A stretch of 62,356 nt of DNA from an uncultured Muribaculaceae bacterium (GCA_910577465.1 CAJTMM010000004.1:1-62356); one strand, 5' to 3'. Positions 50,381 to 59,553 are shown, counted from the stretch's first letter. The notes: generated from the sequence alone by a model not told the origin. Translations and numbers: made by a program.

Positions 50381-50453
50381 AGCGAAAAACGGGACTCGAA
50401 CCCGCGACCCCAACCTTGGCAAGGTTGTGCTCTACCAACTGAGCTATTTTCGC
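50381..50453 (-). tRNA. tRNA-Gly (GCC), copy 1
   Basis: Same 73-nt sequence as the copy 120 bases away, while the 47-base spacers are unrelated to other tRNAs. First in the transcript Gly-Gly-Leu. Confidence 0.97.
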
Positions 50454-50488
50454 GTTGGACAAATCGGCGTTTTTTCCTTTTTGCGATG

Positions 50489-50519
50489 CAAAGGTAGGCA
50501 TTATTTTCATTCCCACAAA
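50489..50519 (-). promoter_or_regulatory. Promoter of the tRNA cluster
   Basis: Minus strand: TTTG (50516-50519), 19 bases, TACCTTTG (50489-50496). Both elements match the Bacteroidetes promoter at correct spacing, about 35 bases before the first tRNA-Gly. Confidence 0.8.
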
Positions 50520-50667
50520 ATTATTCCGACTTTTTTTACCCCACAAATTCCTAAATTCCCGCATTAACGAGCAATAACAGCCAATTATTCAACCACTTCA
50601 CTATCGTAAAAAATATTTTAAAATCCCGCACATTCACAAAAGAATCCGCGTTGCCGAAGTTTTTTAG

Positions 50668-50675
50668 TAATTTTG
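50668..50675 (+). promoter_or_regulatory. Promoter -7 element of the biotin operon
   Basis: TAATTTTG, 28 bases before the bioA ATG at 50704. No -33 TTG at suitable distance. I saw no clear biotin-repressor palindrome around it. Confidence 0.55.
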
Positions 50676-50703
50676 CAATCCATATATTATAGTGACTACT
50701 GCA

Positions 50704-52002
50704 ATGGACCATCAACCTATAGATACCGACATACTCCACGACAATTGGGACCGCGAGCACCTTTGGCACCCATATACATCCACCATCGATCCGCTGCCCA
50801 CATATAAAGTAGCATCGGCACACGGAGCGAAAATACGGCTTGCCGACGGGCGGGAACTGATAGATGGCATGTCGTCGTGGTGGTGCACCATACACGGCTA
50901 CAACCATCCGGTAATAAACCAAGCCATCACCGAGCAACTAACCCACATGAGCCACGTGATGTTTGGTGGATTCACACACTCCCCAGCAATAGAACTCGGG
51001 AAACTCCTATTGGAAGCCGCGCCCGACAACATGAACAATATCTTCTACGCCGACTCCGGGTCCGTAGCCGTGGAAGTGGCTATGAAGATGGCTGTACAGG
51101 CTGCCGTAGCCCGAAGCGGTTCGCACCGCAAGACTAATTTCGTGACCATACGCTCCGGATATCACGGCGACACATGGAACGCCATGAGCGTATGTGACCC
51201 GGTGACCGGCATGCACGGTGCTTTCGGCTCGGCATTGCCCATTCGGTTCTTTGTCGAGCAGCCACGCATCCCATTTGGCGGCGAATGGGACCCGGCGGCT
51301 ATGGACCAACTCGAACAGACACTCCGCGAACATCACGATGAAATAGCCGCCTTGATACTCGAACCCATAGTGCAAGGAGCCGGCGGAATGTACTTCTACC
51401 ATCCGCAATACCTCGTGGAAGCCCGTCGCCTATGTGACAAATACGGTGTTTATCTCATCTTCGACGAGATAGCCACCGGTTTCTGGCGCACAGGGCGAAA
51501 ATTCGCATGGGAACACGCCGGCGTGAAACCCGACATCATGTGTATAGGCAAAGGTCTCACCGCCGGCTACCTCACCATGAGCGCCGTGCTGACCACACGC
51601 GACGTAGCCGACACCATATCCCGTGGCGAAGCCGGAGTGATGATGCACGGACCCACATTCATGGCAAATCCGCTTGCATGTGCCATAGCCATAGCATCGC
51701 TACGTCTGCTCAACTCTCAGGATATGGCTTCACGCGTTAACCACATCGAATCGATGCTCCGGCAATTGCTCGCTCCTGCGCGCCAACTGCCAGGAGTGAA
51801 AGAGGTAAGAGTGCTCGGCTCTATCGGTGTCGTGGAGATGAACCAACCGGTCGACATGGCAAAGTTCCAGCGGCAATGCGTCGAGATGGGTATATGGGTA
51901 CGCCCGTTCGGCCGTCTCGTCTACGTAATGCCACCCTACGTGATATCCGACGATGATCTGACCACACTGGTCCGCAACATGCTGCAAATAATCGCCAAAT
52001 GA
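50704..52002 (+). CDS. bioA: Adenosylmethionine-8-amino-7-oxononanoate aminotransferase
   Basis: BioA (432 aa) is a PLP aminotransferase that uses S-adenosylmethionine to convert 8-amino-7-oxononanoate to 7,8-diaminononanoate. Family motifs: HLWHPYTSTIDPLP near the N-terminus, DGMSSWWCTIHGYNHP, FADSGSVAVEVA-like FYADSGSVAVEVAMKMA, and the PLP Lys283 in CIGKGLTAGYLTMSA, preceded by LIFDEIATGFWRTG. I start at ATG 50704; an in-frame GTG at 50692 is possible. The stop overlaps the bioF start (ATGA), so the genes are translationally coupled. Confidence 0.96.
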   Translation: MDHQPIDTDILHDNWDREHLWHPYTSTIDPLPTYKVASAHGAKIRLADGRELIDGMSSWWCTIHGYNHPVINQAITEQLTHMSHVMFGGFTHSPAIELGKLLLEAAPDNMNNIFYADSGSVAVEVAMKMAVQAAVARSGSHRKTNFVTIRSGYHGDTWNAMSVCDPVTGMHGAFGSALPIRFFVEQPRIPFGGEWDPAAMDQLEQTLREHHDEIAALILEPIVQGAGGMYFYHPQYLVEARRLCDKYGVYLIFDEIATGFWRTGRKFAWEHAGVKPDIMCIGKGLTAGYLTMSAVLTTRDVADTISRGEAGVMMHGPTFMANPLACAIAIASLRLLNSQDMASRVNHIESMLRQLLAPARQLPGVKEVRVLGSIGVVEMNQPVDMAKFQRQCVEMGIWVRPFGRLVYVMPPYVISDDDLTTLVRNMLQIIAK

Positions 52003-53147
52003 CCATGCAAGCCTACGCTGACACTTTAGACTCCCTGCGGCAAAGCGGAAATTTCCGGTCAATACCCGAGCCATCGACCTCACATGACATCATCGACCTG
52101 TCATCCAACGACTACCTTGGTATTGCCGCTCGCACCGACCTGCTGCAGCAATTCTTCGACGAAGAATCTCACCGCCGGCTCCCCATGACATCTGCGGCAT
52201 CACGTCTGCTCGCCGCCGACCAATCGGAATACTCACTATTGGAGCAACGCCTGTCGGAACTCTACGGCAACCGCGCCGCATTGCTGTTCAATAGCGGATA
52301 TCACGCCAATACCGGATTGATTTCCTCACTCGCCGCCGAACCCGGCACACTCATTGTGGCAGACAAACTTGTCCACGCAAGCATCATCGACGGCATCACT
52401 CTCTCCAAGGCTCCATTCACACGTTTTGTCCATAACGACTTCAATCGCCTTGAGTCCATCCTCAAGAAAGAAAGCCCCAACCACCGTCGCATCATAGTAG
52501 CCGTGGAATCAGTCTACAGCATGGACGGCGACCGTACCGACCTCGACATCCTTACGGATTTGAAACGCCGCTACCCCAACATCCTGCTCTACGTCGACGA
52601 AGCCCACGCATTCGGCGTCCTCGGCGACAATGGACTCGGGCTATGCCGCTCTCACTCCGCATTCCGCGACATCGACATCATCGTAGGCACATTCGGTAAA
52701 GCCGCCGCATCCATGGGCGCATTTTGCATCACCGACAATCATCTGCGCGACTACGCCATAAACCGGGCACGCAGCTTCATATTCTCCACCGCTCTGCCAC
52801 CCCTCAACTGCGCATGGACCCGCTTTGTAATAGACCATATACTCGGCATGGACACCCGGCGCCAACACCTCCAGTCCCTATCCGCGGCACTGCACCAAGG
52901 AATTGCCGGCACCTCATTCCGCACCTCCCAACAGCCGAGCCACATACAGCCCGTAATCATAGGCAATCCCTCCGAAGCCGTCGCCTTGTCCTCCCGACTC
53001 CTTGAACACGGCTTCAAAGTGCTACCGATACGCACACCCACCGTACCACCCGGCACCGAACGCCTACGCATAAGTCTCAGTGCGGCACTCTCCCTCGAAC
53101 ACATCCATCGATTCACCAACGTCCTACAAGCACTCGCATGCAACTGA
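51999..53147 (+). CDS. bioF: 8-amino-7-oxononanoate synthase
   Basis: BioF (382 aa) is a PLP enzyme that condenses pimeloyl-ACP with alanine. Visible: IIDLSSNDYLGIA, AASRLLAADQSEYSLLEQRLSEL, ALLFNSGYHANTGLISSL, AVESVYSMDGDRTDL, YVDEAHAFGVLGDNGLG, and the PLP lysine Lys234 in GTFGKAAASMGAF. The first ATG overlaps bioA by four bases; a second ATG two codons later is equally usable. It overlaps the start of the bioG-bioC gene by ten bases. Confidence 0.95.
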   Translation: MTMQAYADTLDSLRQSGNFRSIPEPSTSHDIIDLSSNDYLGIAARTDLLQQFFDEESHRRLPMTSAASRLLAADQSEYSLLEQRLSELYGNRAALLFNSGYHANTGLISSLAAEPGTLIVADKLVHASIIDGITLSKAPFTRFVHNDFNRLESILKKESPNHRRIIVAVESVYSMDGDRTDLDILTDLKRRYPNILLYVDEAHAFGVLGDNGLGLCRSHSAFRDIDIIVGTFGKAAASMGAFCITDNHLRDYAINRARSFIFSTALPPLNCAWTRFVIDHILGMDTRRQHLQSLSAALHQGIAGTSFRTSQQPSHIQPVIIGNPSEAVALSSRLLEHGFKVLPIRTPTVPPGTERLRISLSAALSLEHIHRFTNVLQALACN

Positions 53148-54496
53148 CATGGCTCACATCCGGCACCTCGCCACGCCTGCTCCTGTTCTTCGCCGGATGG
53201 GGCATGGACGCACAGCCGTTCCACAATCTCCGGTTCAACGGCTACGACCTCGCCATCATATACGATTACACCACACCTACACTACCCGATGACACATCCT
53301 TCGACAGCTATCAGGAAATCTGTATCGTGGCATGGTCATTCGGAGTCATAGGCGCGGCTCACTTCATCCACGCCCATCCCCACCTGCCTGTCACACTGCG
53401 AATAGCCGTCAACGGAACCCATCACCAGGTCCACGACACCATGGGCATACCCACCGCCATATTCCAAGGCACCCTACAGGCGTTATCACCCGCATCGCTA
53501 CAGAAATTCTACCGACGCATGTGCGGCTCCACCGACGCATTCCAGCAATTCAAGGCACACATGCCGCAACGTCCCATACCCGACCTTGCCGACGAGCTAC
53601 GTGCCATTGCCGCTATGCCACATATCGACCCTGCACTGACCCATTGGGATGCCATCTACATATCCGACCACGATATGATCATCCCCACGGCAAACCAGCA
53701 TCAGGCGTGGCAATTCCACCCCAACGTCCACACCATCCAAGCCGCGCACCTGCCCGACTTCAAGACCATCATAACACAGAACCTAACACAGAAACCGCTC
53801 GTAGCCGCACGCTTTGCCCAAGCCACCGCAAGCTACGACACACACGCCACTGCACAACATACCATAGCCACCACACTTGCACAATTGTGGCGTCAACATC
53901 TCCCCCACCACACCACCTTCGGCGACCTACTGGAAATAGGAGCAGGCACAGGCATGTTCACACAAGCCTACACGCCATTCACCACCATCAGCCGCCATCA
54001 ACTGTGGGACCTCGCATACATAGCCCCGCAACTCCCCGGCACCCACCATATCTGCGACGCCGAGACAGCCATACGCCACCTACCCGACGCATCACTCGAC
54101 GCAATAGTGAGCGCATCCACCATCCAATGGTTCAACTCCCCCGCCACCTTCCTCCAGCAATGCGCCCGTACACTACGCCCCGGCGGCATAGCCGTGCTGT
54201 CCACCTTCAGCCACCTCAACTTCCACGAACTCGCATCCATAGGCATACCCACACCCGCCTACCTCACCCCCGAAGCCATACGCTCCATCATCCCGCCCAC
54301 ACTGCAACTCATCCACCTCTCCGAAAGCACCCACACCATCAGCTTCCCCACCACCCGACACCTCCTGCACCATCTCCACCTCACCGGCGTCAACGCCACC
54401 TCCACACCCTCCATCCCCGCCACCCGCCACCTCCTCGCCACCCACCTCCACACCCTCACCTACCACCCCCTCTACCTCCTCCTCCACCGACTCTGA
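53138..54496 (+). CDS. BioG-BioC fusion: pimeloyl-ACP methyl ester esterase plus malonyl-ACP O-methyltransferase
   Basis: A 452-residue two-domain biotin enzyme. Residues 1-215 are BioG-like: LLFFAGWGMDAQPF, nucleophile Ser67 in VAWSFGV, Asp177/Asp179 in ISDHD and His204 in AAHLPDF as candidate triad. Residues about 225-452 are BioC-like: a SAM motif LLEIGAGTGMFTQAY (264-278), then SASTIQWFNSPATFL and LRPGGIAVLSTFS. BioC methylates malonyl-ACP to start pimelate synthesis; BioG removes the methyl group at the end, so one polypeptide opens and closes the module. Such fusions are known in Bacteroidetes. The C-terminal 60 residues are very rich in His, Leu, Thr and Pro, from extreme C-rich DNA. 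Confidence 0.9.
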   Translation: MQLTWLTSGTSPRLLLFFAGWGMDAQPFHNLRFNGYDLAIIYDYTTPTLPDDTSFDSYQEICIVAWSFGVIGAAHFIHAHPHLPVTLRIAVNGTHHQVHDTMGIPTAIFQGTLQALSPASLQKFYRRMCGSTDAFQQFKAHMPQRPIPDLADELRAIAAMPHIDPALTHWDAIYISDHDMIIPTANQHQAWQFHPNVHTIQAAHLPDFKTIITQNLTQKPLVAARFAQATASYDTHATAQHTIATTLAQLWRQHLPHHTTFGDLLEIGAGTGMFTQAYTPFTTISRHQLWDLAYIAPQLPGTHHICDAETAIRHLPDASLDAIVSASTIQWFNSPATFLQQCARTLRPGGIAVLSTFSHLNFHELASIGIPTPAYLTPEAIRSIIPPTLQLIHLSESTHTISFPTTRHLLHHLHLTGVNATSTPSIPATRHLLATHLHTLTYHPLYLLLHRL

Positions 54497-54591
54497 CCGT
54501 GCCCCATCCTTCACATCACCGCCCCAACGACTTAAACATCCTGGAAATGCAACGCTTCTTCCACACTGCATCAGGATGTGCATAAAGTTCA

Positions 54592-55482
54592 TCAATCTTT
54601 GTATGGGATTCGGAATTTTTGGAGTATAAGTTTGAAGTTGTCTTGGGCAGAGAGACATGTGTCAAGCAAATAACCTTTTATATTCGGCCAGTTGCGTAGT
54701 CCATTGTAATAATACATTTTCAAATCGTCGGTGATTATGAACGGAACATACCCGAATCTCAGCAGCTCCCGGAACATAATCAGTCGGCCAACACGCCCGT
54801 TGCCATCTTGGAAAGGATGGATTGACTCAAACCGTTGGTGAAAATCCACAATATCCTCAAAGGTGGGATTTTTCCGACTATTGTATTCCGTCAGCAAAGC
54901 CTTGATTTCGGCATGAACGTTTTCTGGCAATATCGTGTCGTTACCACCTACCTCATTAGGGAGTTTCTTATAATCACCGACACAGAACCAGCTTTTACGT
55001 TCATCCGATGTACCGGTTTTCAATATGCGGTGAAGTTCCTTAATAAGTTTTTCAGTCAGTTTGCCATCTGTATTGTCAATGATATAATCAATTGCGCGGA
55101 AGTGGTTCGTTGTCTCAACAATATCATCGACATTCACCGGCGAATCCGACACACCTATAGTATTGGTCTCAAATATGTAACGCGTCTGGTTGTGCGTCAA
55201 CATGCTTCCCTCGATATGGTTGGAATTATACGTGAGGTCTATCTGTACGCGATGATAAATGCCGCCCTTCACTCTGCCCTCCTTCTGTTCCCTCAAAGCG
55301 ATAAGAAGCGGAGATTCCTTTTTACGTGTCTTACGTTTTGGCAGTTCAGCATCTGCGGGTACATTCCAAGTCTTACCGACAATAAAAGCACCTTCAATTT
55401 TACCTTGTGCGCAATAATTTCGTGCCGTCCTTTCCGGCACACCATGCATTTCTGCCCATTCCCTAACTGATAAGTATTCCAT
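54592..55482 (-). CDS. HTH-Fic protein (class II, with intrinsic inhibitory helix)
   Basis: A 296-residue Fic protein, predicted to transfer AMP (or another nucleotide) to proteins. Residues 1-50 form a helix-turn-helix of excisionase/MerR type (LSVREWAEMHGVPERTARNYCAQGKI...W). The inhibitory motif (S/T)xxxE(G/N) is Ser87-NHI-Glu91-Gly92, before the core. The Fic motif HPFQDGNGRVGR spans 222-233 with all key residues. This is a stand-alone class II type, not a FicT/antitoxin pair; no small antitoxin gene adjoins. Its promoter is inside a 40-bp palindrome and a third half-site abuts the start codon, so the N-terminal HTH may control its own transcription. Confidence 0.92.
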   Translation of the reverse strand: MEYLSVREWAEMHGVPERTARNYCAQGKIEGAFIVGKTWNVPADAELPKRKTRKKESPLLIALREQKEGRVKGGIYHRVQIDLTYNSNHIEGSMLTHNQTRYIFETNTIGVSDSPVNVDDIVETTNHFRAIDYIIDNTDGKLTEKLIKELHRILKTGTSDERKSWFCVGDYKKLPNEVGGNDTILPENVHAEIKALLTEYNSRKNPTFEDIVDFHQRFESIHPFQDGNGRVGRLIMFRELLRFGYVPFIITDDLKMYYYNGLRNWPNIKGYLLDTCLSAQDNFKLILQKFRIPYKD

Positions 55483-55483
55483 C

Positions 55484-55556
55484 TATCGGCAAGTTTTAAC
55501 AATAATCCATAAACAAAGATAACGAATCTTGCCGATATCGGCAAGATTCGTTATCT
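55484..55556 (-). promoter_or_regulatory. fic promoter embedded in a 40-bp perfect palindrome
   Basis: 55517-55556 is perfectly self-complementary with no spacer (arms AGATAACGAATCTTGCCGAT). On the minus strand it contains TTG, 20 bases, and TATCTTTG, that is both promoter elements. The core half-site ATCGGCAAG occurs again at 55485-55493, immediately before the fic ATG. A palindromic operator covering the whole promoter is the simplest reading. Confidence 0.85.
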
Positions 55557-55576
55557 CTAATCATCACAATACCTAT

Positions 55577-55610
55577 AATAAAAAGGATGGACACATACGC
55601 CCACCCTTTT
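55577..55610 (-). terminator. Terminator of gltX
   Basis: On the minus strand AAAAGGGTGG (55601-55610) pairs with CCATCCTTTT (55581-55590, one G-U) and is followed by a T-rich tract. Located 25 bases after the gltX stop, ahead of the fic palindrome. Confidence 0.75.
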
Positions 55611-55634
55611 CACAATTCATATTTGTTTATGCTG

Positions 55635-57158
55635 TTACTTGATGCGGTCGATGCCCAGACGGATGCGACGCACTGTTTCTTCACAGCCAAGCAGTTCGGT
55701 GATATCAAACATGTGCGGACCCTTGCACTCGCCCACCACAGTCAGGCGGAACGCATTCATCACATTGCCCAGATGGTAACCCTTATCGGCAATCCAACCG
55801 AGCACCACCGGTTCAGCGGCGGCAGAAGAGAAATCATCAAGCCCCTCAAGCACGCCTATCAATTCGGTCAGTATGCCTGGCATTTCCGCACTCCAACGCT
55901 TGCGCACAGCCTTTTCGTCGTACGACTCCGGCTCTACGAAGAAAAATCGGCTCTGCTCCCAAAGATCGCTCACAAAATTGATGCGGCCCTTCACGAGCGA
56001 CACCACACGCGCTATATAAGAATCCTCGTATGCCGACGCATCCACTCCATGAGCCTTAAGCACCGGTTTGTACATCTGAGCCAACTCATCATCCGATATT
56101 TCTTGCAGATATTTGTGGTTAAACCACTTACCCTTCTCGAAATCAAACTTAGCACCCGAGCGCGAGCAATGGTCGAGCGAGAATTTAGCTATAAGCTCAT
56201 CCATAGACATTATCTCGGTATCGTCACCGGGATTCCAACCGAGCAACGCAAGGAAATTCACCACAGCCTGCGGCAGATAACCGCGTTCACGATATCCCGA
56301 CGACACTTCGCCACTCTTCGGGTCATGCCATTCGAGCGGGAACACAGGGAAACCCAACCGGTCACCGTCGCGCTTGCTCAACTTACCCTTTCCGTCAGGC
56401 TTGAGCAGCAGCGGCAGATGCACAAACTCAGGCATCGTATCAGCCCAACCGAAAGCTTCGTAAAGCAGCACATGCAGCGGAGCCGAAGGCAACCACTCCT
56501 CGCCACGTATCACATGGCTCACCTCCATCAGATGGTCATCCACTATATTGGCCAAATGGTATGTAGGCAGGTCATCGGCACTCTTATACAGCACCTTATC
56601 GTCAAGAATCGACGAATTGATAGTCACCTTACCGCGTATCAGGTCATTGACCTCCACATCGCGTCCCGGCTCTATCTTGAACCTCACCACATACTTCTCA
56701 CCGGCATCCAACAATCGCTGCACCTCCTCTGCGGGAAGCGACAGCGAATTACGCATCGCACCGCGGGTCGATGCATCATATTGGAAATTCGGAGTCTTCG
56801 AGCGGGCTTCCTCAAGTTCCGCAGGAGTATCAAACGCCATATACGCCTTGCCTGCATCCAACAGCATCTTCACATGCTCACGGTAGATATCGCGGCGCTC
56901 GCTCTGCTTGTACGGACCATAATTGCCCCCCTCGCGCACACCCTCGTCGATACCTATCCCCAGCCATGCCAAAGCCTCGTTGATATAATCCTCGGCACCC
57001 GGCACAAAACGCTGCGAATCGGTATCCTCTATACGCAATATCATATCTCCGCCATGCTGGCGTGCAAACAGATAATTATAGAGTGCGGTACGCACACCGC
57101 CTATATGAAGCGGCCCCGTGGGCGACGGAGCAAATCTTACCCTTACTTTTCGTTCCAT
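55635..57158 (-). CDS. gltX: Glutamyl-tRNA synthetase
   Basis: GluRS (507 aa), class I synthetase that charges tRNA-Glu. The HIGH motif is HIGG in RFAPSPTGPLHIGGVRTALYNYLF; IEDTDSQRFVPGAEDYI follows; the second signature is KLSKRDGD. The helical anticodon-binding half is complete to RLGIDRIK. Length matches bacterial GluRS. It is monocistronic, with its own promoter and terminator, and divergent from a small HAD gene. Confidence 0.97.
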   Translation of the reverse strand: MERKVRVRFAPSPTGPLHIGGVRTALYNYLFARQHGGDMILRIEDTDSQRFVPGAEDYINEALAWLGIGIDEGVREGGNYGPYKQSERRDIYREHVKMLLDAGKAYMAFDTPAELEEARSKTPNFQYDASTRGAMRNSLSLPAEEVQRLLDAGEKYVVRFKIEPGRDVEVNDLIRGKVTINSSILDDKVLYKSADDLPTYHLANIVDDHLMEVSHVIRGEEWLPSAPLHVLLYEAFGWADTMPEFVHLPLLLKPDGKGKLSKRDGDRLGFPVFPLEWHDPKSGEVSSGYRERGYLPQAVVNFLALLGWNPGDDTEIMSMDELIAKFSLDHCSRSGAKFDFEKGKWFNHKYLQEISDDELAQMYKPVLKAHGVDASAYEDSYIARVVSLVKGRINFVSDLWEQSRFFFVEPESYDEKAVRKRWSAEMPGILTELIGVLEGLDDFSSAAAEPVVLGWIADKGYHLGNVMNAFRLTVVGECKGPHMFDITELLGCEETVRRIRLGIDRIK

Positions 57159-57179
57159 ATTCAGTCAAATTTTATACCG

Positions 57180-57210
57180 CAAAGTTATGGATTTATAACC
57201 GATTTTCCAA
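57180..57210 (-). promoter_or_regulatory. Promoter of gltX
   Basis: Minus strand: TTG (57208-57210), 20 bases, TAACTTTG (57180-57187). Leader about 15-20 bases. Confidence 0.75.
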
Positions 57211-57269
57211 CCCCTCCGCCACACCACCTTTACCCGGCGGCGCACACTCGTTAAATGCCTATTTTTTCG

Positions 57270-57277
57270 TATCTTTG
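57270..57277 (+). promoter_or_regulatory. Promoter -7 element of the HAD gene
   Basis: TATCTTTG, 23 bases before the ATG at 57301; no convincing -33 element. Confidence 0.55.
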
Positions 57278-57300
57278 CACAAACACAAACTGCCACCGAT

Positions 57301-57720
57301 ATGATTATAGCTGTAGATTTTGACGGAACCATCGTCCAACACGACTACCCGCGCATAGGACGCGAACGTCCATTCGCCATAGCCACACTGAAACGTCTCA
57401 AAGCCGAAGGCCACATTCTCATACTTTGGACCTACCGTGAAGGCGAGCTGCTCGACGAAGCCGTACAATGGTGCCGCGACCAAGGACTCGAATTCCACGC
57501 CATCAACTCCAACGACCCGTTGGCAACAAACCCTCATGGCCCCCGGAAACTCAATGCCGAAATCTACATCGACGACCGCAACATAGGCGGACTGCCCGAC
57601 TGGGGAGCCATTTATCAAATGATTCAAAACCGGTGGACATACCCCGACTACATCTCCCGACGCCAACAGCTCCCTCCCCACGAAAAACCATCCATCTGGC
57701 GACGTCTCCTTGGCTTATAA
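57301..57720 (+). CDS. Small HAD-like hydrolase
   Basis: A 139-residue HAD-fold protein. Motif I is DFDGT (Asp6, Asp8), motif II the Thr in LILWTYREGE, and motif III/IV the acidic pair in AEIYIDDRNIGG. There is no large cap domain, so this is a minimal C0-type protein; comparable ones are annotated as hydrolases in Bacteroidales, often acting on small phosphates, but the substrate cannot be stated. The start is set by the promoter 23 bases upstream. Confidence 0.8.
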   Translation: MIIAVDFDGTIVQHDYPRIGRERPFAIATLKRLKAEGHILILWTYREGELLDEAVQWCRDQGLEFHAINSNDPLATNPHGPRKLNAEIYIDDRNIGGLPDWGAIYQMIQNRWTYPDYISRRQQLPPHEKPSIWRRLLGL

Positions 57721-57756
57721 ATCTTGCACATACAATAATATTTAATTGTTTTTTAC

Positions 57757-57764
57757 TAATTTTG
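57757..57764 (+). promoter_or_regulatory. Promoter -7 element of the lipoprotein gene
   Basis: TAATTTTG, 43 bases before the ATG at 57808, in an AT-rich gap after the HAD gene. Confidence 0.55.
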
Positions 57765-57807
57765 CACCTTATTAATTATCTTAATCAATAATTATCATTC
57801 ATCACTT

Positions 57808-59553
57808 ATGAAAAGGTATCAACAAATTCTTACCTGCGCTTTTTTATTGCCTTTATTAGCTGGATGCGTCGACGACAAATACGACTTATCCGACATTGAC
57901 ACCACGGTAAAAGTAAACGTCGACAACCTCACCATTCCGGTCAACATCGACGAAATCACCCTCGGCAACATAATCAAACCCAACGAAAACCAAATAGAAC
58001 TCATAGACGGACAATACGCCATAGTCTACGACGGAAGTTTCGTATCCCAAGGCGTGAAGATAGACGCCATCTCACTTCAGGCACCGACTATCACGCCATC
58101 CGAGACTACTATCAACCTCATTTCCTCCGGCACTTTGCACGCCCAGGAATCAGAATACACCTACCAATTGACGGGGCAACCATCTGATTTCCAATACTCT
58201 TCCTCGTCCACAATCAGCGACTTCATCTTAAGCATCAACCGTATCGGTCTCCACCTTCAACTCGACATCAACATATCCATGCGCGGATTGGAGAACCTAA
58301 TTTCACGCATAACATTCAAGGACGTAGTACTGCAACTACCCAAAGGACTCAATCTCACAGACAGCGAAGGTGGCTCATACAACCCTGCCAACGGAGAGCT
58401 CACACTTCCCTCCTCCATTACAGTCCAAGGCACCACAATGTCTCTTTCCATCATCGCCGATGCACTTGACTTCCAACAGGCAGGTGGCACATTCGACGCC
58501 ATCAGCCACCAACTCACATTACCGGGAAGTATGTACATCAAGAGCGGTTACGGTGTCATATCATCCGACGACATAACAGCCGGCAACACCACTCTCCCAC
58601 AACAAATAACGCTACACACCGGTTACACACTTCATGACACCAAAATCACATCTTTCTCCGGAACCATCAACCGTTACAACATCGACGGTGCCAACCTCTC
58701 CGACATCGATCTCTCCGACCTCCCCGATATACTCTCGCAGCAAAGCACCGACATCACATTGGCAAACCCGATGATTTACCTGCAAATCTCAAATCCACTC
58801 CAACCCTACGGCAACCTCTACGCCGAGACTGCCCTAAAAATAGAAGCATCCCGCAATAACACAACCGCCACCTCGCGCACATCCGACATATTCTCAATCG
58901 GACGACCCGCATCAAACAACGGCATCTACAACCTCTGTCTCTCTCCCGCCACCCCGATAGCCGATACCGAGTTCCCCGACGCCAAACATGTGACATTCGC
59001 ATCTCTCGGATCGATACTCAGCGGCAACGGCATACCTAAAGCACTGTCAGTAAGCCTTGACAATCCCAATCTGCCGGCAAACCAGACCGTCACCGACTTC
59101 CCGCTCACCGGTCCTGCCAACGAGATAGGCTCATTTAACGGAAAATACAAATTCGTGGCACCACTGCAATTCTCACAAGGTTCCACCATCACGTACAACG
59201 ATAAAATCGACGGATGGTACTCCGAAGATATGGACCACCTCACCATCACAGACCTTGAGATATCTCTCATCGTCTCCACCGACATTCCCGTAGGTGTGGA
59301 ATTCGAAGGACACCCCATAAACACTGCCGGACAGCCAATCAACAATGTACAAATCGTCGGAGCCAACCTGCAGCCCAACGCCGACAGACAACAGATAACC
59401 ATACGCATCACTGGCGAAATCACCGCACTCGACGGCGTATCATTCGTAGCCAAAGCACATGCCACCGGAGGTGAAACACTCACACCCGACATGAGCATAA
59501 CACTCACCGACATACGTCCCTCCGTATCAGGATACTACGAAAAAGAACTTTAA
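57808..59553 (+). CDS. Large beta-rich lipoprotein, function unknown
   Basis: A 581-residue lipoprotein with lipobox LLAGC (Cys20) followed by VDDKYDLSD, an acidic start compatible with surface export. The remainder is long beta-strand repeats rich in Ser, Thr, Ile and Asn (e.g. LSDIDLSDLPDILS, VTDFPLTGPANEIG, YNDKIDGWYSEDMDHLTITDLEIS). No catalytic motif is seen. The following DUF5723 gene starts 33 bases downstream, so the two form a likely operon. Proteins of this kind in Bacteroidales have no assigned role. Confidence 0.65.
   Translation: MKRYQQILTCAFLLPLLAGCVDDKYDLSDIDTTVKVNVDNLTIPVNIDEITLGNIIKPNENQIELIDGQYAIVYDGSFVSQGVKIDAISLQAPTITPSETTINLISSGTLHAQESEYTYQLTGQPSDFQYSSSSTISDFILSINRIGLHLQLDINISMRGLENLISRITFKDVVLQLPKGLNLTDSEGGSYNPANGELTLPSSITVQGTTMSLSIIADALDFQQAGGTFDAISHQLTLPGSMYIKSGYGVISSDDITAGNTTLPQQITLHTGYTLHDTKITSFSGTINRYNIDGANLSDIDLSDLPDILSQQSTDITLANPMIYLQISNPLQPYGNLYAETALKIEASRNNTTATSRTSDIFSIGRPASNNGIYNLCLSPATPIADTEFPDAKHVTFASLGSILSGNGIPKALSVSLDNPNLPANQTVTDFPLTGPANEIGSFNGKYKFVAPLQFSQGSTITYNDKIDGWYSEDMDHLTITDLEISLIVSTDIPVGVEFEGHPINTAGQPINNVQIVGANLQPNADRQQITIRITGEITALDGVSFVAKAHATGGETLTPDMSITLTDIRPSVSGYYEKEL

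Noticed and set aside
50199..50564. Protein frame with two copies of KIAQLVEHNLAKVGVAGSSPVF
   Set aside because: It translates the two tRNA-Gly genes; the repeated peptide is a well-known artefact of tRNA sequence.
53332..54585. A 417-codon open frame overlapping the bioG-bioC gene in another frame on the same strand
   Set aside because: Its product is almost only Arg, His, Pro, Thr and Ser from C-rich DNA; the overlapping frame encodes recognisable BioG and BioC motifs.
55587..57254. A 555-codon open frame opposite gltX
   Set aside because: It is antisense to a complete glutamyl-tRNA synthetase with both signature motifs, and its translation is rich in His, Arg and Ile without family resemblance.
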